From NCBI GenBank assembly GCA_963169055.1, contig CAUJFU010000247.1, forward strand, positions 1 through 5,753: a DNA stretch of 5,753 bases. Direction: 5' to 3'. The notes beneath the pieces were generated by a model that saw only the letters and a list, made by a program, of their open reading frames with translations, had not been told where the DNA came from and did not search any database. A program made the translations under genes and the position numbers. This document shows positions 1 through 5,746 of this stretch, piece after piece (positions within the stretch are counted from its first letter, which is position 1; each line of letters begins with the position of its first letter). The DNA is from Myxococcota bacterium (GTDB taxonomy: Bacteria; Myxococcota_C; UBA6777).

Positions 1-498
1 CAAGCCGTCCCCAACGAAGCCTGCGACGCAAACGCTACAGGTAACGAGGGTTGGGCCACAGGTATCGAAACGAGCAAAGGCAGCATCATCCACGACGTGA
101 AGATCAACCGTATCACTTCGGATGCTTGTTGGAGCGCTGACAACAAAAGCAACCCCACCGAATGTACGGCGGATGGCGATTGCCCCAACGGGTACGATTG
201 CCGTGCTCTTGGTGCAAAGAAAATTTGTGGAAAAGATAACGCCAACGGCACCGTCGAAGTTAGCTTTAGCTACTACAACAAATCCGGATCGATCGACACC
301 ACACGCGCAAGCATCACCACCCATGCAGGTGAGGGGGCGATCGCTGGCAACCCAAGCATCACGACCGATCCCTCGAACAAAGTGGATGGCAAGATCAAAT
401 TCACCATCTGCCTCGATAACCGTGACAAATCACATGGTTTCTACACCGCCGATGCCAACGGTGATCCGAGCAACCGTTTGTGCTATACCGCCCAATAA
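1..498 (+). CDS. 3' end of a cysteine-rich, probably exported protein (partial)
   Basis: The reading frame is open from the first base, so the true start lies outside the window; 165 residues are visible and end at TAA (496-498). An internal GTG at 97 is not a convincing start because the frame continues upstream in the same style. The visible part is polar and rich in Asn, Asp, Thr and Ser. It has eight cysteines (visible residues 8, 43, 55, 61, 67, 76, 137, 161). Five of these cluster between 43 and 76, including a 'DGDCPNGYDC' motif typical of disulfide-bonded surface proteins of Myxococcota and relatives. The last 30 residues ('FTICLDNRDKS...RLCYTAQ') hold a Cys pair that may close a C-terminal loop. 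An even cysteine count and lack of hydrophobic segments suggest an oxidising location, periplasmic or extracellular. The family is not recognised. It could be a lipoprotein or a minor pilin-like protein, given the prepilin gene at 4974, but the N-terminus that would decide this is missing. A terminator lies 57 bases downstream. Confidence 0.75.
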   Translation, partial: QAVPNEACDANATGNEGWATGIETSKGSIIHDVKINRITSDACWSADNKSNPTECTADGDCPNGYDCRALGAKKICGKDNANGTVEVSFSYYNKSGSIDTTRASITTHAGEGAIAGNPSITTDPSNKVDGKIKFTICLDNRDKSHGFYTADANGDPSNRLCYTAQ

Positions 499-554
499 TC
501 GAGATATTGAGAAGATCGTTTCTGCTCTTGGGTAGAGAAATCTCTTGAACCAAT

Positions 555-582
555 AAAAACCCCGCATTGTCGGGGTTTTTTT
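555..582 (+). terminator. Rho-independent terminator of the first gene
   Basis: A perfect 10-bp stem pairs AAAAACCCCG (555-564) with CGGGGTTTTT (571-580) around a 6-base loop (CATTGT). The GC-rich core is 5 bp and is followed by a run of seven T (576-582). This is a textbook intrinsic terminator for the gene ending at 498. The stem also carries an A-run on its left side, so it could act in both directions. It sits only 17 bases before the start codon of the next gene, which raises the question of how that gene is transcribed. Confidence 0.9.
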
Positions 583-599
583 GTATATGAGGCCAGATC

Positions 600-1079
600 A
601 TGCCTGTCAGTACGACGCTGGTTTTGTGGAGTGTGCTGTTTGGTGTGCCTGTGTTGTTTTTGCTGTGGCGGATCAAAACTTTTTTTGTGCGCGTGAGTGG
701 CCGATGGTTCGAGCAAAAAGATCCGAACGCGCCACGTCAAGAGATCCGTCTCTCGCAGGTGGGTCCCTATGTTTGGGGTGTTGCGGAAGTTGCAGGCGGT
801 GAACTGCGTTATAGCGGCTGGTTTGATGGGACGCGCCTACGCTTGCGTCGTCGAGATATTGGGCGCGGTTATCTCGCATCGTTGGGCTTTTCCGAAGATG
901 TCCTTGGAGAACTCGATGGTTCGGAGATGACGCGATTCTTTTTTGTGTACCACCCCGAAAAAGGCGAACTGGTGGGCGAACAGCATCCCCAAAAGATCGA
1001 ATTGAGCCGCACCAAACCCAAACGCATCGTCAGCCGCGTTTATCTTGCGCCGATTCCTCGTCTGTGGACGCGCCGCTAA
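600..1079 (+). CDS. Small protein of unknown function with one N-terminal membrane helix
   Basis: 159 residues, no recognised family. The ATG at 600 has a GAGG ribosome binding site at 589-592, seven bases upstream. Residues about 6-23 form a hydrophobic helix ('LVLWSVLFGVPVLFLLW') followed at once by R24, K26, R31 and R35. By the positive-inside rule the soluble part probably faces the cytoplasm, consistent with the complete lack of cysteine. The remainder looks like a small beta-rich domain: 'GPYVWGVAEVAGGELRYSGWFDG' (56-78), a very basic patch 'RLRLRRRD' (79-86), then a 'GFSEDVLGELDGSEMTRFFFVYHPEKG' region (96-122) and a basic end. Tryptophans W59, W74 and W155 may be core residues. A loose resemblance to other short one-helix hypothetical proteins with a basic beta domain was noticed but is not a family assignment. 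The gene follows the terminator at 555-582 closely and converges with the lipid kinase gene eight bases downstream. Confidence 0.7.
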   Translation: MPVSTTLVLWSVLFGVPVLFLLWRIKTFFVRVSGRWFEQKDPNAPRQEIRLSQVGPYVWGVAEVAGGELRYSGWFDGTRLRLRRRDIGRGYLASLGFSEDVLGELDGSEMTRFFFVYHPEKGELVGEQHPQKIELSRTKPKRIVSRVYLAPIPRLWTRR

Positions 1080-1087
1080 ACGTGTTC

Positions 1088-2077
1088 TCAAAATGCCCGA
1101 ATCATCGGTAAAGTCCACGTTGTCCCGTACACAACCACCGAAGCAGCGGGATCTTGGCGAAACACTTCCCCATCCAAACTAAAATCTCCGTACAACCGCA
1201 AACAAAGCGCGCTTGTTTGATCCAAGATCGCGGGATCGGGCCAGCCAAAGATCAGATGTGGTAGTCTGCGCATGAGCCCCATCGCATCGACATCTCCGAG
1301 CATCCGCACTTGCATCTTGCCCGCTGCCGCCGACGCCATTGACATCCCCTTGATCAGGCCACCGAGGATCGCGATATCGACCGTCGATGCGACCAATGCG
1401 CGATACGGATAATATTCTTCTCCAAATTGTACCCATGCAGCGGGGCCTTCCAACAGATCCGCATTCTCTTGCCAAAGCGGTGTCTTCCACAACGCCCCCC
1501 AGATCGCCTCCTTCAAAAAAAGAGCAAGCCCCTTGTAACCACCGCCCTCGTGTTGTTCGTACACCTGCAAAGCGCGGGCTGTCAGCGCACTACCAAACAC
1601 CGTCCCAACACGTGCGCCGTAATGCGTGCTTTCTACACACAACAACGGTTGTGAAAGCAGCGGTAGATCCTTGTGTTTTGCGAATCCATACCGCTCCCAA
1701 AATCGGATTGCCCGCGCAAATGGCGTTCCTTTCCAGCGCAGCGCTTGGGAAAAAATGTTCATCGTGCCGCCCCCCAACAGCAAAATCGGCGGCAAATGCT
1801 CGTTCGGAAGGTTTTTTTTCCGCCAGATCTCAAGAAGTGCGTGCAGTGTGTGGTGGATGGTTCCGTCCCCTCCACAGATCCCAAGCACCGTCACACCTTG
1901 CTCCCAAAACAACTTTTCTAACAAATGCGGAACTTCGAGCAGATGCGAGGACGCATAAAACGCGATATCGGACGGCATCTTGCGCACTTGTTTTTGTAGG
2001 TTCTCTGTGTTACGTGCCTTGGGGTTTAGCAAGATCCCAAGGCGCACAGGCGTTTCTTCGTGGTTTGTTTGGATCAT
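1088..2077 (-). CDS. Diacylglycerol kinase-type lipid kinase (DAGK catalytic domain)
   Basis: 329 residues, a normal length for the bacterial DagK/YegS/sphingosine-kinase-like family. These enzymes transfer phosphate from ATP to a lipid hydroxyl, for example diacylglycerol to phosphatidic acid, at the inner face of the cytoplasmic membrane. Visible motifs are the N-terminal strand 'LGILLNPKA' (13-21), the nucleotide-binding 'GGDGT' (69-73), the second glycine motif 'LGGGTMN' (101-107), in place of the commoner PxGTxND, and 'LDGE' (301-304), the C-terminal metal/phosphate-site motif. There is no signal peptide or membrane helix, as expected for a peripheral enzyme. The ATG at 2077 has an AAGGAG ribosome binding site (2083-2088 on the opposite strand) at a five-base spacing. 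The gene is divergent from the glycosyltransferase gene and shares its 136-base upstream region. The actual lipid substrate cannot be read from the sequence; diacylglycerol, undecaprenol-type or sphingoid lipids are all possible. An A8 run (codons 87-89, KKN) is noted separately. Confidence 0.88.
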   Translation of the reverse strand: MIQTNHEETPVRLGILLNPKARNTENLQKQVRKMPSDIAFYASSHLLEVPHLLEKLFWEQGVTVLGICGGDGTIHHTLHALLEIWRKKNLPNEHLPPILLLGGGTMNIFSQALRWKGTPFARAIRFWERYGFAKHKDLPLLSQPLLCVESTHYGARVGTVFGSALTARALQVYEQHEGGGYKGLALFLKEAIWGALWKTPLWQENADLLEGPAAWVQFGEEYYPYRALVASTVDIAILGGLIKGMSMASAAAGKMQVRMLGDVDAMGLMRRLPHLIFGWPDPAILDQTSALCLRLYGDFSLDGEVFRQDPAASVVVYGTTWTLPMIRAF

Positions 2078-2101
2078 CGCTGCTCCTTTTGTTCCGTACC
2101 C

Positions 2102-2130
2102 TTGTCTTCTCTACAAGAACTCGCTACACT
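2102..2130 (+). promoter_or_regulatory. Possible sigma-70-type promoter for the GT2 gene
   Basis: TTGTCT (2102-2107) and TACACT (2125-2130) each match the -35 and -10 consensus at four of six positions and are 17 bases apart. Transcription would begin near 2137, leaving a leader of about 77 bases before the ATG at 2214. It is the best-spaced candidate I found on this strand in the divergent region, but with matches of this quality it could be chance. Confidence 0.3.
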
Positions 2131-2170
2131 CTGCCACCCAAAAGCTCTCGGAACCTCACCGCGACGTGCT

Positions 2171-2198
2171 GTTAAACACGAATGATCATTTTTTTCAA
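2171..2198 (-). promoter_or_regulatory. Possible sigma-70-type promoter for the lipid kinase gene
   Basis: Read on the minus strand, TTGAAA (2198-2193) matches five of six -35 positions and TTTAAC (2176-2171) matches four of six -10 positions, with a 16-base spacer. Transcription would start near 2164 and give a leader of roughly 85 bases before the ATG at 2077. The spacer contains the palindrome at 2181-2190. The assignment rests on consensus matching only. Confidence 0.35.
2181..2190. repeat. Perfect 10-bp palindrome in the divergent promoter region
   Basis: AATGATCATT is a perfect inverted repeat with no spacer, lying between the proposed -35 and -10 elements of the lipid kinase promoter and 23 bases before the GT2 start codon. 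A dimeric repressor bound here could affect both genes, but ten bases is short and no regulator gene is in the window. Confidence 0.4.
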
Positions 2199-2213
2199 TG
2201 GATTAGAGGAACG

Positions 2214-3668
2214 ATGTCGACGCCAGAAACGCTCTTGCTGAGCACCTACTTTCTCGTCCTTTTCTTGCTTACGCTCTACGGTGCCCATCGCTACGTCATC
2301 ACGATGCAGTACTACCGCTTGCGAAAGCCCTTTGAACCCCTGCGTTTCTACCAAGAGGACGAACTCCCCCGTGTGACTGTCCAACTCCCCGTCTTCAACG
2401 AAAAATACGTCCTTGAGCGACTCGTCAAGGCGGTCTCTGAGATCGATTACCCCCGCGATCGCCTTGAGATCCAGATCCTCGATGATTCAACCGACGACAC
2501 CCAAGAACTCGGTCGACAACTTGCCCAAGATTACCGAGCCAAAGGGTTCGATATCGTTCACATCCACCGCGTCGATCGCACCGGCTACAAGGCCGGAGCA
2601 CTCGAAGCAGGGCTTCATGTCGCCAAGGGCCAACTGGTCGCCGTCTTCGACGCAGACTTTCTTCCCCCCAAGGATTTCTTGCGCAAGACCGTCCACGCAT
2701 TTACCGATCCCAAGATCGGGATGGCCCAAGTCCGATGGGAACACATCAACCGCGACTACTCTTTCTTGACACGCTCCCAAGCTTTGTTTCTTGATGGGCA
2801 TTTTGTCCTCGAACACGCTGCGCGTTTTTTGAGTGGCCGCTTTTTTAATTTCAACGGAACTGCCGGCATCTGGAGACGTGAATGTATTCAAGAGGCCGGT
2901 GGATGGCAGCACGACACCATCACCGAAGATCTCGATCTCTCCTATCGAGCGCAGCTTGCAGGATGGCGCTTTGTGTATCTCCCCGATGTGGTCGCTCCTG
3001 CCGAGCTTCCCGTGGAAATGAACGCCTTTCGCACCCAACAACACCGTTGGGCCAAAGGCTCCATCGAAACGGCACGCAAACTCCTTGGCCGTGTCTTGAA
3101 AAGTGATCTGCCTTTTTCGATCAAGTCCGAAGCGATCTACCACTTGACGGGGAACCTGTCGTACCTGTTGATCGTGATCCTTGCGCTGTTGTTGCCCGTT
3201 TCGATCTGGATCCGTGTCCAACACAACTGGCACTACACACTGATCGCCGATGTCCCGTTTCTTGTCGGAGGGACGTTCTCTTTGATGCTCTTTTACATCT
3301 GCTCTCAAAAAGAGATCGGCGGCCCTTGGATTCGGCGTGGCGCGCTGGTTCCTTTTGCCCTTGCTGTCGGCATCGGCATCAGCTTAAACAACTGCAAAGC
3401 TGTTCTTGAAGCCCTCTTTGGACACAAAAGCGAATTCACCCGCACACCCAAGTACAACGTCACCTCGAAAAAAGACAACTGGAAAGCCAAGCTCTATCGG
3501 GGTCACAAAACATGGCTGCCCTATGTTGAACTGCTCTTTGGCTTGTACTTTACGATCGCCGTGGTGCTGACTTTTTACAACCAGATCTTTTCTGCGCTCC
3601 CGTTCCTTGTGATGTTCCAAGCTGGCTACCTCTATGTCGCCCTTAGCTCGCTCCTGCAACGTCGATAG
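2214..3668 (+). CDS. Membrane glycosyltransferase family 2, CslA/CslC-like (beta-mannan or beta-glucan synthase type)
   Basis: 484 residues from the ATG at 2214, chosen because AGAGGA (2205-2210) precedes it; the frame stays open back to 1980, but that part would overlap the start of the divergent kinase. This is a processive-type inverting GT2 enzyme that uses a nucleotide sugar at the cytoplasmic membrane. In order: an N-terminal helix (about 7-30), 'VQLPVFNE' (56-63), 'LDDSTDDT' (89-96, first catalytic Asp pair), 'RTGYKAGAL' (122-130), 'FDADF' (145-149, DxD metal/UDP or GDP site), 'FNGTAGIWR' (213-221), 'TEDLDLSYR' (237-245, catalytic TED) and 'QQHRWAKG' (275-282, the QxxRW acceptor-tunnel motif). 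Several C-terminal membrane helices follow (about 313-335, 345-363, 376-395, 436-455, 458-480), with 'TRTPKY' (409-414) between them. The pattern is strikingly like plant CslA mannan synthases and CslC glucan synthases. There is no PilZ domain, and no cellulose-type BcsB or BcsC gene nearby. The product could be a beta-mannan, a beta-glucan or a glycolipid; the sugar donor is not visible. It is convergent with the next gene at 8 bases. Confidence 0.92.
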   Translation: MSTPETLLLSTYFLVLFLLTLYGAHRYVITMQYYRLRKPFEPLRFYQEDELPRVTVQLPVFNEKYVLERLVKAVSEIDYPRDRLEIQILDDSTDDTQELGRQLAQDYRAKGFDIVHIHRVDRTGYKAGALEAGLHVAKGQLVAVFDADFLPPKDFLRKTVHAFTDPKIGMAQVRWEHINRDYSFLTRSQALFLDGHFVLEHAARFLSGRFFNFNGTAGIWRRECIQEAGGWQHDTITEDLDLSYRAQLAGWRFVYLPDVVAPAELPVEMNAFRTQQHRWAKGSIETARKLLGRVLKSDLPFSIKSEAIYHLTGNLSYLLIVILALLLPVSIWIRVQHNWHYTLIADVPFLVGGTFSLMLFYICSQKEIGGPWIRRGALVPFALAVGIGISLNNCKAVLEALFGHKSEFTRTPKYNVTSKKDNWKAKLYRGHKTWLPYVELLFGLYFTIAVVLTFYNQIFSALPFLVMFQAGYLYVALSSLLQRR

Positions 3669-3676
3669 TGCCTCGC

Positions 3677-4741
3677 TCAAAATAGCCGTTGTTCGGAGCG
3701 TTTACTCCACCACCGCCACCAAGAAGGCGACTGTAGCTCACCCAGATACCAAGCCATAAAACCTTCCATCTCCTCGATGCTAAAAGCCAGCATATCCGCC
3801 TCTTGTGCGCCCTTTTGCAACGCTCTTCGCAACATCTCGGGCGGTGCTTCGGGGTGGATCTCTTGTATCTCAAAAGGCCGCAACCAACGCTCTTCTCGTT
3901 CGCTTGTCAATGCTCCCGTTGTCGCAAGGCGCGACCACAGCAGCCTTTTTTGTAGATCACTGGCCTCTTCGCGCACACGCCTTCCCTCGGCTCGGACTCG
4001 CACAAAACACCCTCGAAAAAAATCGGCCTCTTTTCCTTCATGTTCTTGCCAAAAAGCTCGATACGCCGAGCTCTTTTGGCTGTCTCCATCCCATAACGTG
4101 GTCTCCGCCTCGCTATCCTCCCAAACTTGCGCCATCTTCTTCATCGAAAAACCTGCACGTTGCACCAACACCCGCGCCACCGCGTGTTGCAATAAGTTCA
4201 GTAAGCTTAGCAAACACATCCACGCTTCTCGCCATAACACATCGGGGACGTAACAGTGATAGCCGATGCAAAGTGCCGGACGCTGCGCATAAATCGAACA
4301 TCGGCCTTGGTTGGGCAACAACAACGGACAGGGAAGACCAAAATGGCCGTCTGATCGAGCGGACAGATAGCGCTCTTCCATCGCAGGGGGCGGCAAAAAG
4401 TAATACGGATCGCAACGCCTCTGCTCGATCCATTCGAGTATCACGGGATGATCAGAATGATGCAGGATCTCGCCCACCAAAAAGTTCGGCAGTCTCGGCA
4501 CGATATCACAACAACGTATCGTCTCCTCGGCGTTGCCCTCACGAACACGTCGACAATCTCCGCAGTCCACCCTCGGCACAGGCGGAAGAGGCAAAGACAA
4601 CAGCGCGGGTGACAACAGCTTCCCAAAGCTTTCTGCCAACGTCACAGACCCCCATACCAGCGGCTGGATCGTTGTATCCGCCGTCTGGGTGCCTTCGCTG
4701 TTTGTCTTCCCCTCGCTCCGTGGCGGGATCTTCTTGGGCAT
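3677..4741 (-). CDS. YkgJ-type cysteine-cluster (zinc- or iron-chelating) protein
   Basis: 354 residues, no signal peptide or membrane helix, so probably cytoplasmic. The ATG at 4741 has a GGAG site (4749-4752 on the opposite strand) at seven bases. Cysteines form a metal-binding set: 'DCGDC' (C60, C63), 'RCCDIVPRLPNFLVG' (C77, C78), C110, and 'CPLL...GRCSIYAQRPALCIGYHC' (C138, C148, C158, C163). The second part fits the conserved 'CpxL..grCxIYxxRPxxCR' block of the CxxCxxCC family (PF03692). The first cluster is spread out (C-x2-C-x13-CC) rather than compact; from memory, Myxococcota have a subfamily with this CxxC...CC plus LPNFLVG layout. Residues 1-25 are polar and probably disordered. 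The C-terminal half (about 165-354) is helical, charged and Trp-rich, with a 'WWRWW' patch (341-345), and has no recognised domain. The biochemical role is unknown. The wider family includes FliB, a flagellin lysine methylase, but nothing here shows that activity. It is divergent from the prepilin gene, separated by 232 bases. Confidence 0.8.
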   Translation of the reverse strand: MPKKIPPRSEGKTNSEGTQTADTTIQPLVWGSVTLAESFGKLLSPALLSLPLPPVPRVDCGDCRRVREGNAEETIRCCDIVPRLPNFLVGEILHHSDHPVILEWIEQRRCDPYYFLPPPAMEERYLSARSDGHFGLPCPLLLPNQGRCSIYAQRPALCIGYHCYVPDVLWREAWMCLLSLLNLLQHAVARVLVQRAGFSMKKMAQVWEDSEAETTLWDGDSQKSSAYRAFWQEHEGKEADFFRGCFVRVRAEGRRVREEASDLQKRLLWSRLATTGALTSEREERWLRPFEIQEIHPEAPPEMLRRALQKGAQEADMLAFSIEEMEGFMAWYLGELQSPSWWRWWSKRSEQRLF

Positions 4742-4761
4742 CTAAATTCTCCATGATGCTA

Positions 4762-4786
4762 CTTTTCTTTTACCACGCAAGAAAAG
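4762..4786 (-). repeat. Inverted repeat in the leader of the YkgJ-type gene
   Basis: CTTTTCTT (4762-4769) and AAGAAAAG (4779-4786) are perfect 8-bp complements around a 9-base loop. In the minus-strand transcript the hairpin would end nine bases before the GGAG ribosome binding site. Six of the eight pairs are A-U, so the structure is weak. It may be a protein site or a chance match in an A/T-rich intergenic region. Confidence 0.3.
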
Positions 4787-4877
4787 GTATCGAGTACGCA
4801 ATCTTTGCGCGATCGAATGCTTGAGAAAAGCCTGTTTGAGAAAGAAAAAAGAAAATTCCCTTGAATAAACAAAAGAG

Positions 4878-4911
4878 TGGAATACGCTTTGTGAGCGGAA
4901 TGACTCTTGCG
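4878..4911 (+). promoter_or_regulatory. Tandem sigma-54-like motif, possible promoter of the prepilin gene
   Basis: The sequence at 4896-4911 (CGGAATGACTCTTGCG) has the GG-N10-GC arrangement of a -24/-12 promoter, with GG at 4897-4898 and GC at 4909-4910 and a full TTGC in the -12 element. The -24 element (CGGAAT against TGGCAC) is only a partial match. A second copy, TGGAAT-N5-TTGTG, lies 18 bases upstream (4878-4893) but has GT instead of GC. Transcription from the downstream copy would start near 4922, about 52 bases before the prepilin ATG. Type IV pilin genes are often controlled by sigma-54 with PilR, which fits the gene. No activator gene or clear upstream activator site is visible. 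Confidence 0.4.
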
Positions 4912-4973
4912 GCCTAAATCAAGAGACAAAAAGCGCCTTGAACCGCTTATCTCCAGACTTTCGCAGGTGATCG

Positions 4974-5729
4974 ATGAAAAAAATACGTAAAGTGTCCTCT
5001 CGTTTGGAAGCCGGTTTTACGCTTGGCGAGCTGATGATCGGCTTGGTGATCATCGCGATTATCGCGAGCGTTTTGGCATGGAACAGTACCTCGTTGGTTC
5101 GGACTTATCGTGGCCGACAAGCGGTGCGCGAGATCGCGGGAATGTTGGATTTTGCGCGGGCTCGGGCGATCCGCACCCGCCGTTATCATCGTGTGATGCT
5201 CCAAATATGGGCAGGCAACCCTTTTGATGATCAACGTGGTCGGCTAGTGATCCAGGAAGGTGACTCTGCGAGCGTGGCCGATGCGTTTGGCACCACCAAC
5301 AACATCGCTGGGCAGTTTGATTCCACCAAACCCAACAACCAACCTCTTTGGATCGTTGGGGATGTTGCCTTGCGACGTTATGGTGATGTTGCGATCACGC
5401 GGCTGCATCGCAACGGTCTTGTGGCTGCTGCGCAATCGGTCAATTGCCTCTGGATTTATTTCTCTCCTTCTGGGAGCGTTTGCGAACCTACGCCCGCCCC
5501 GCCGACCTGCGATATCAGTAGTTCATCCAACTACATCACACACACCAATTGTTACCCCGCAGAACACTTGGCTTGTATGCGCCACAACCTCCAAGCGGCG
5601 AGCCTGCGGCCTCACGATTCCACATACATTCGCTTGCTTGGCAGCGGACAAAGCCGCGTCAGTCGTGCCGATCTCGATGCCTGCGTTGCGTCTCCGAACA
5701 ACAATCCCTGCTGTGGGGTGGATCCGTAA
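4974..5729 (+). CDS. Type IV prepilin / pseudopilin, GspH-FimT type, with cysteine-rich insertion
   Basis: 251 residues. The class III signal is clear: a 14-residue basic leader 'MKKIRKVSSRLEAG', then F15-T-L-G-E19 and a hydrophobic helix 'LMIGLVIIAIIASVLAW' (20-36). Prepilin peptidase would cut after G14, N-methylate F15 and leave Glu at mature position 5, which is needed for assembly. 'AVREIAGMLDFARARAIRTRR' in 50-70 continues the long helix as in FimT/GspH minor pilins, which help prime type IV pili or type II secretion pseudopili. The beta part includes 'LWIYFSPSGSVC' (159-170) and ends with 'STYIRLLGSGQSRVSR' (216-231), like the F.p.G and I.L...G.vR strands of the family. Between them is an extra stretch, and eight cysteines occur in all (158, 170, 179, 193, 201, 237, 246, 247), with a CC near the C-terminus. 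The total is longer than the usual 150-190 residues. The ATG follows AGGTGA (4965-4970). A following gene is indicated by the site at 5747, so this is probably the first gene of a minor pilin operon. Confidence 0.88.
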   Translation: MKKIRKVSSRLEAGFTLGELMIGLVIIAIIASVLAWNSTSLVRTYRGRQAVREIAGMLDFARARAIRTRRYHRVMLQIWAGNPFDDQRGRLVIQEGDSASVADAFGTTNNIAGQFDSTKPNNQPLWIVGDVALRRYGDVAITRLHRNGLVAAAQSVNCLWIYFSPSGSVCEPTPAPPTCDISSSSNYITHTNCYPAEHLACMRHNLQAASLRPHDSTYIRLLGSGQSRVSRADLDACVASPNNNPCCGVDP

Positions 5730-5746
5730 TCTTCGTTTGTTTTCTT

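Noticed and set aside
534-545. AGAGA-AA-TCTCT inverted repeat between the first gene and its terminator
   Set aside because: Five-base arms with a two-base centre cannot make a useful RNA hairpin, and no promoter next to it is convincing.
1387-2175. A 262-codon + strand frame antisense to the lipid kinase
   Set aside because: No recognisable domain and no plausible ribosome binding site; the minus strand carries GGDGT, GGGTMN and LDGE in order.
1980-2213. N-terminal extension of the glycosyltransferase frame to an upstream start at 1980
   Set aside because: It would overlap the start of the divergent kinase by about 100 bases, lacks family similarity, and the ATG at 2214 has its own ribosome binding site followed directly by the expected membrane helix.
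2487-3308. A 273-codon minus-strand frame antisense to the glycosyltransferase
   Set aside because: The glycosyltransferase motifs on the + strand are unmistakable; the antisense product has no recognisable features.
3805-4824. A 339-codon open frame on the + strand, antisense to the YkgJ-type gene
   Set aside because: The translation is Ser/Ala/Pro/Arg-rich low-complexity sequence without any motif, and the opposite strand holds a conserved cysteine block and a proper ribosome binding site. It is a shadow frame.
4931-4948. AAGCG/CGCTT inverted repeat in the prepilin leader
   Set aside because: A 5-bp stem with an 8-base loop is too weak and too common to call a regulatory element.
4742-4973. 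Search for a sigma-70 promoter of the YkgJ-type gene on the minus strand
   Set aside because: Several TTG-starting hexamers were tried, but none had an acceptable -10 at 16-18 bases, so no promoter is called.
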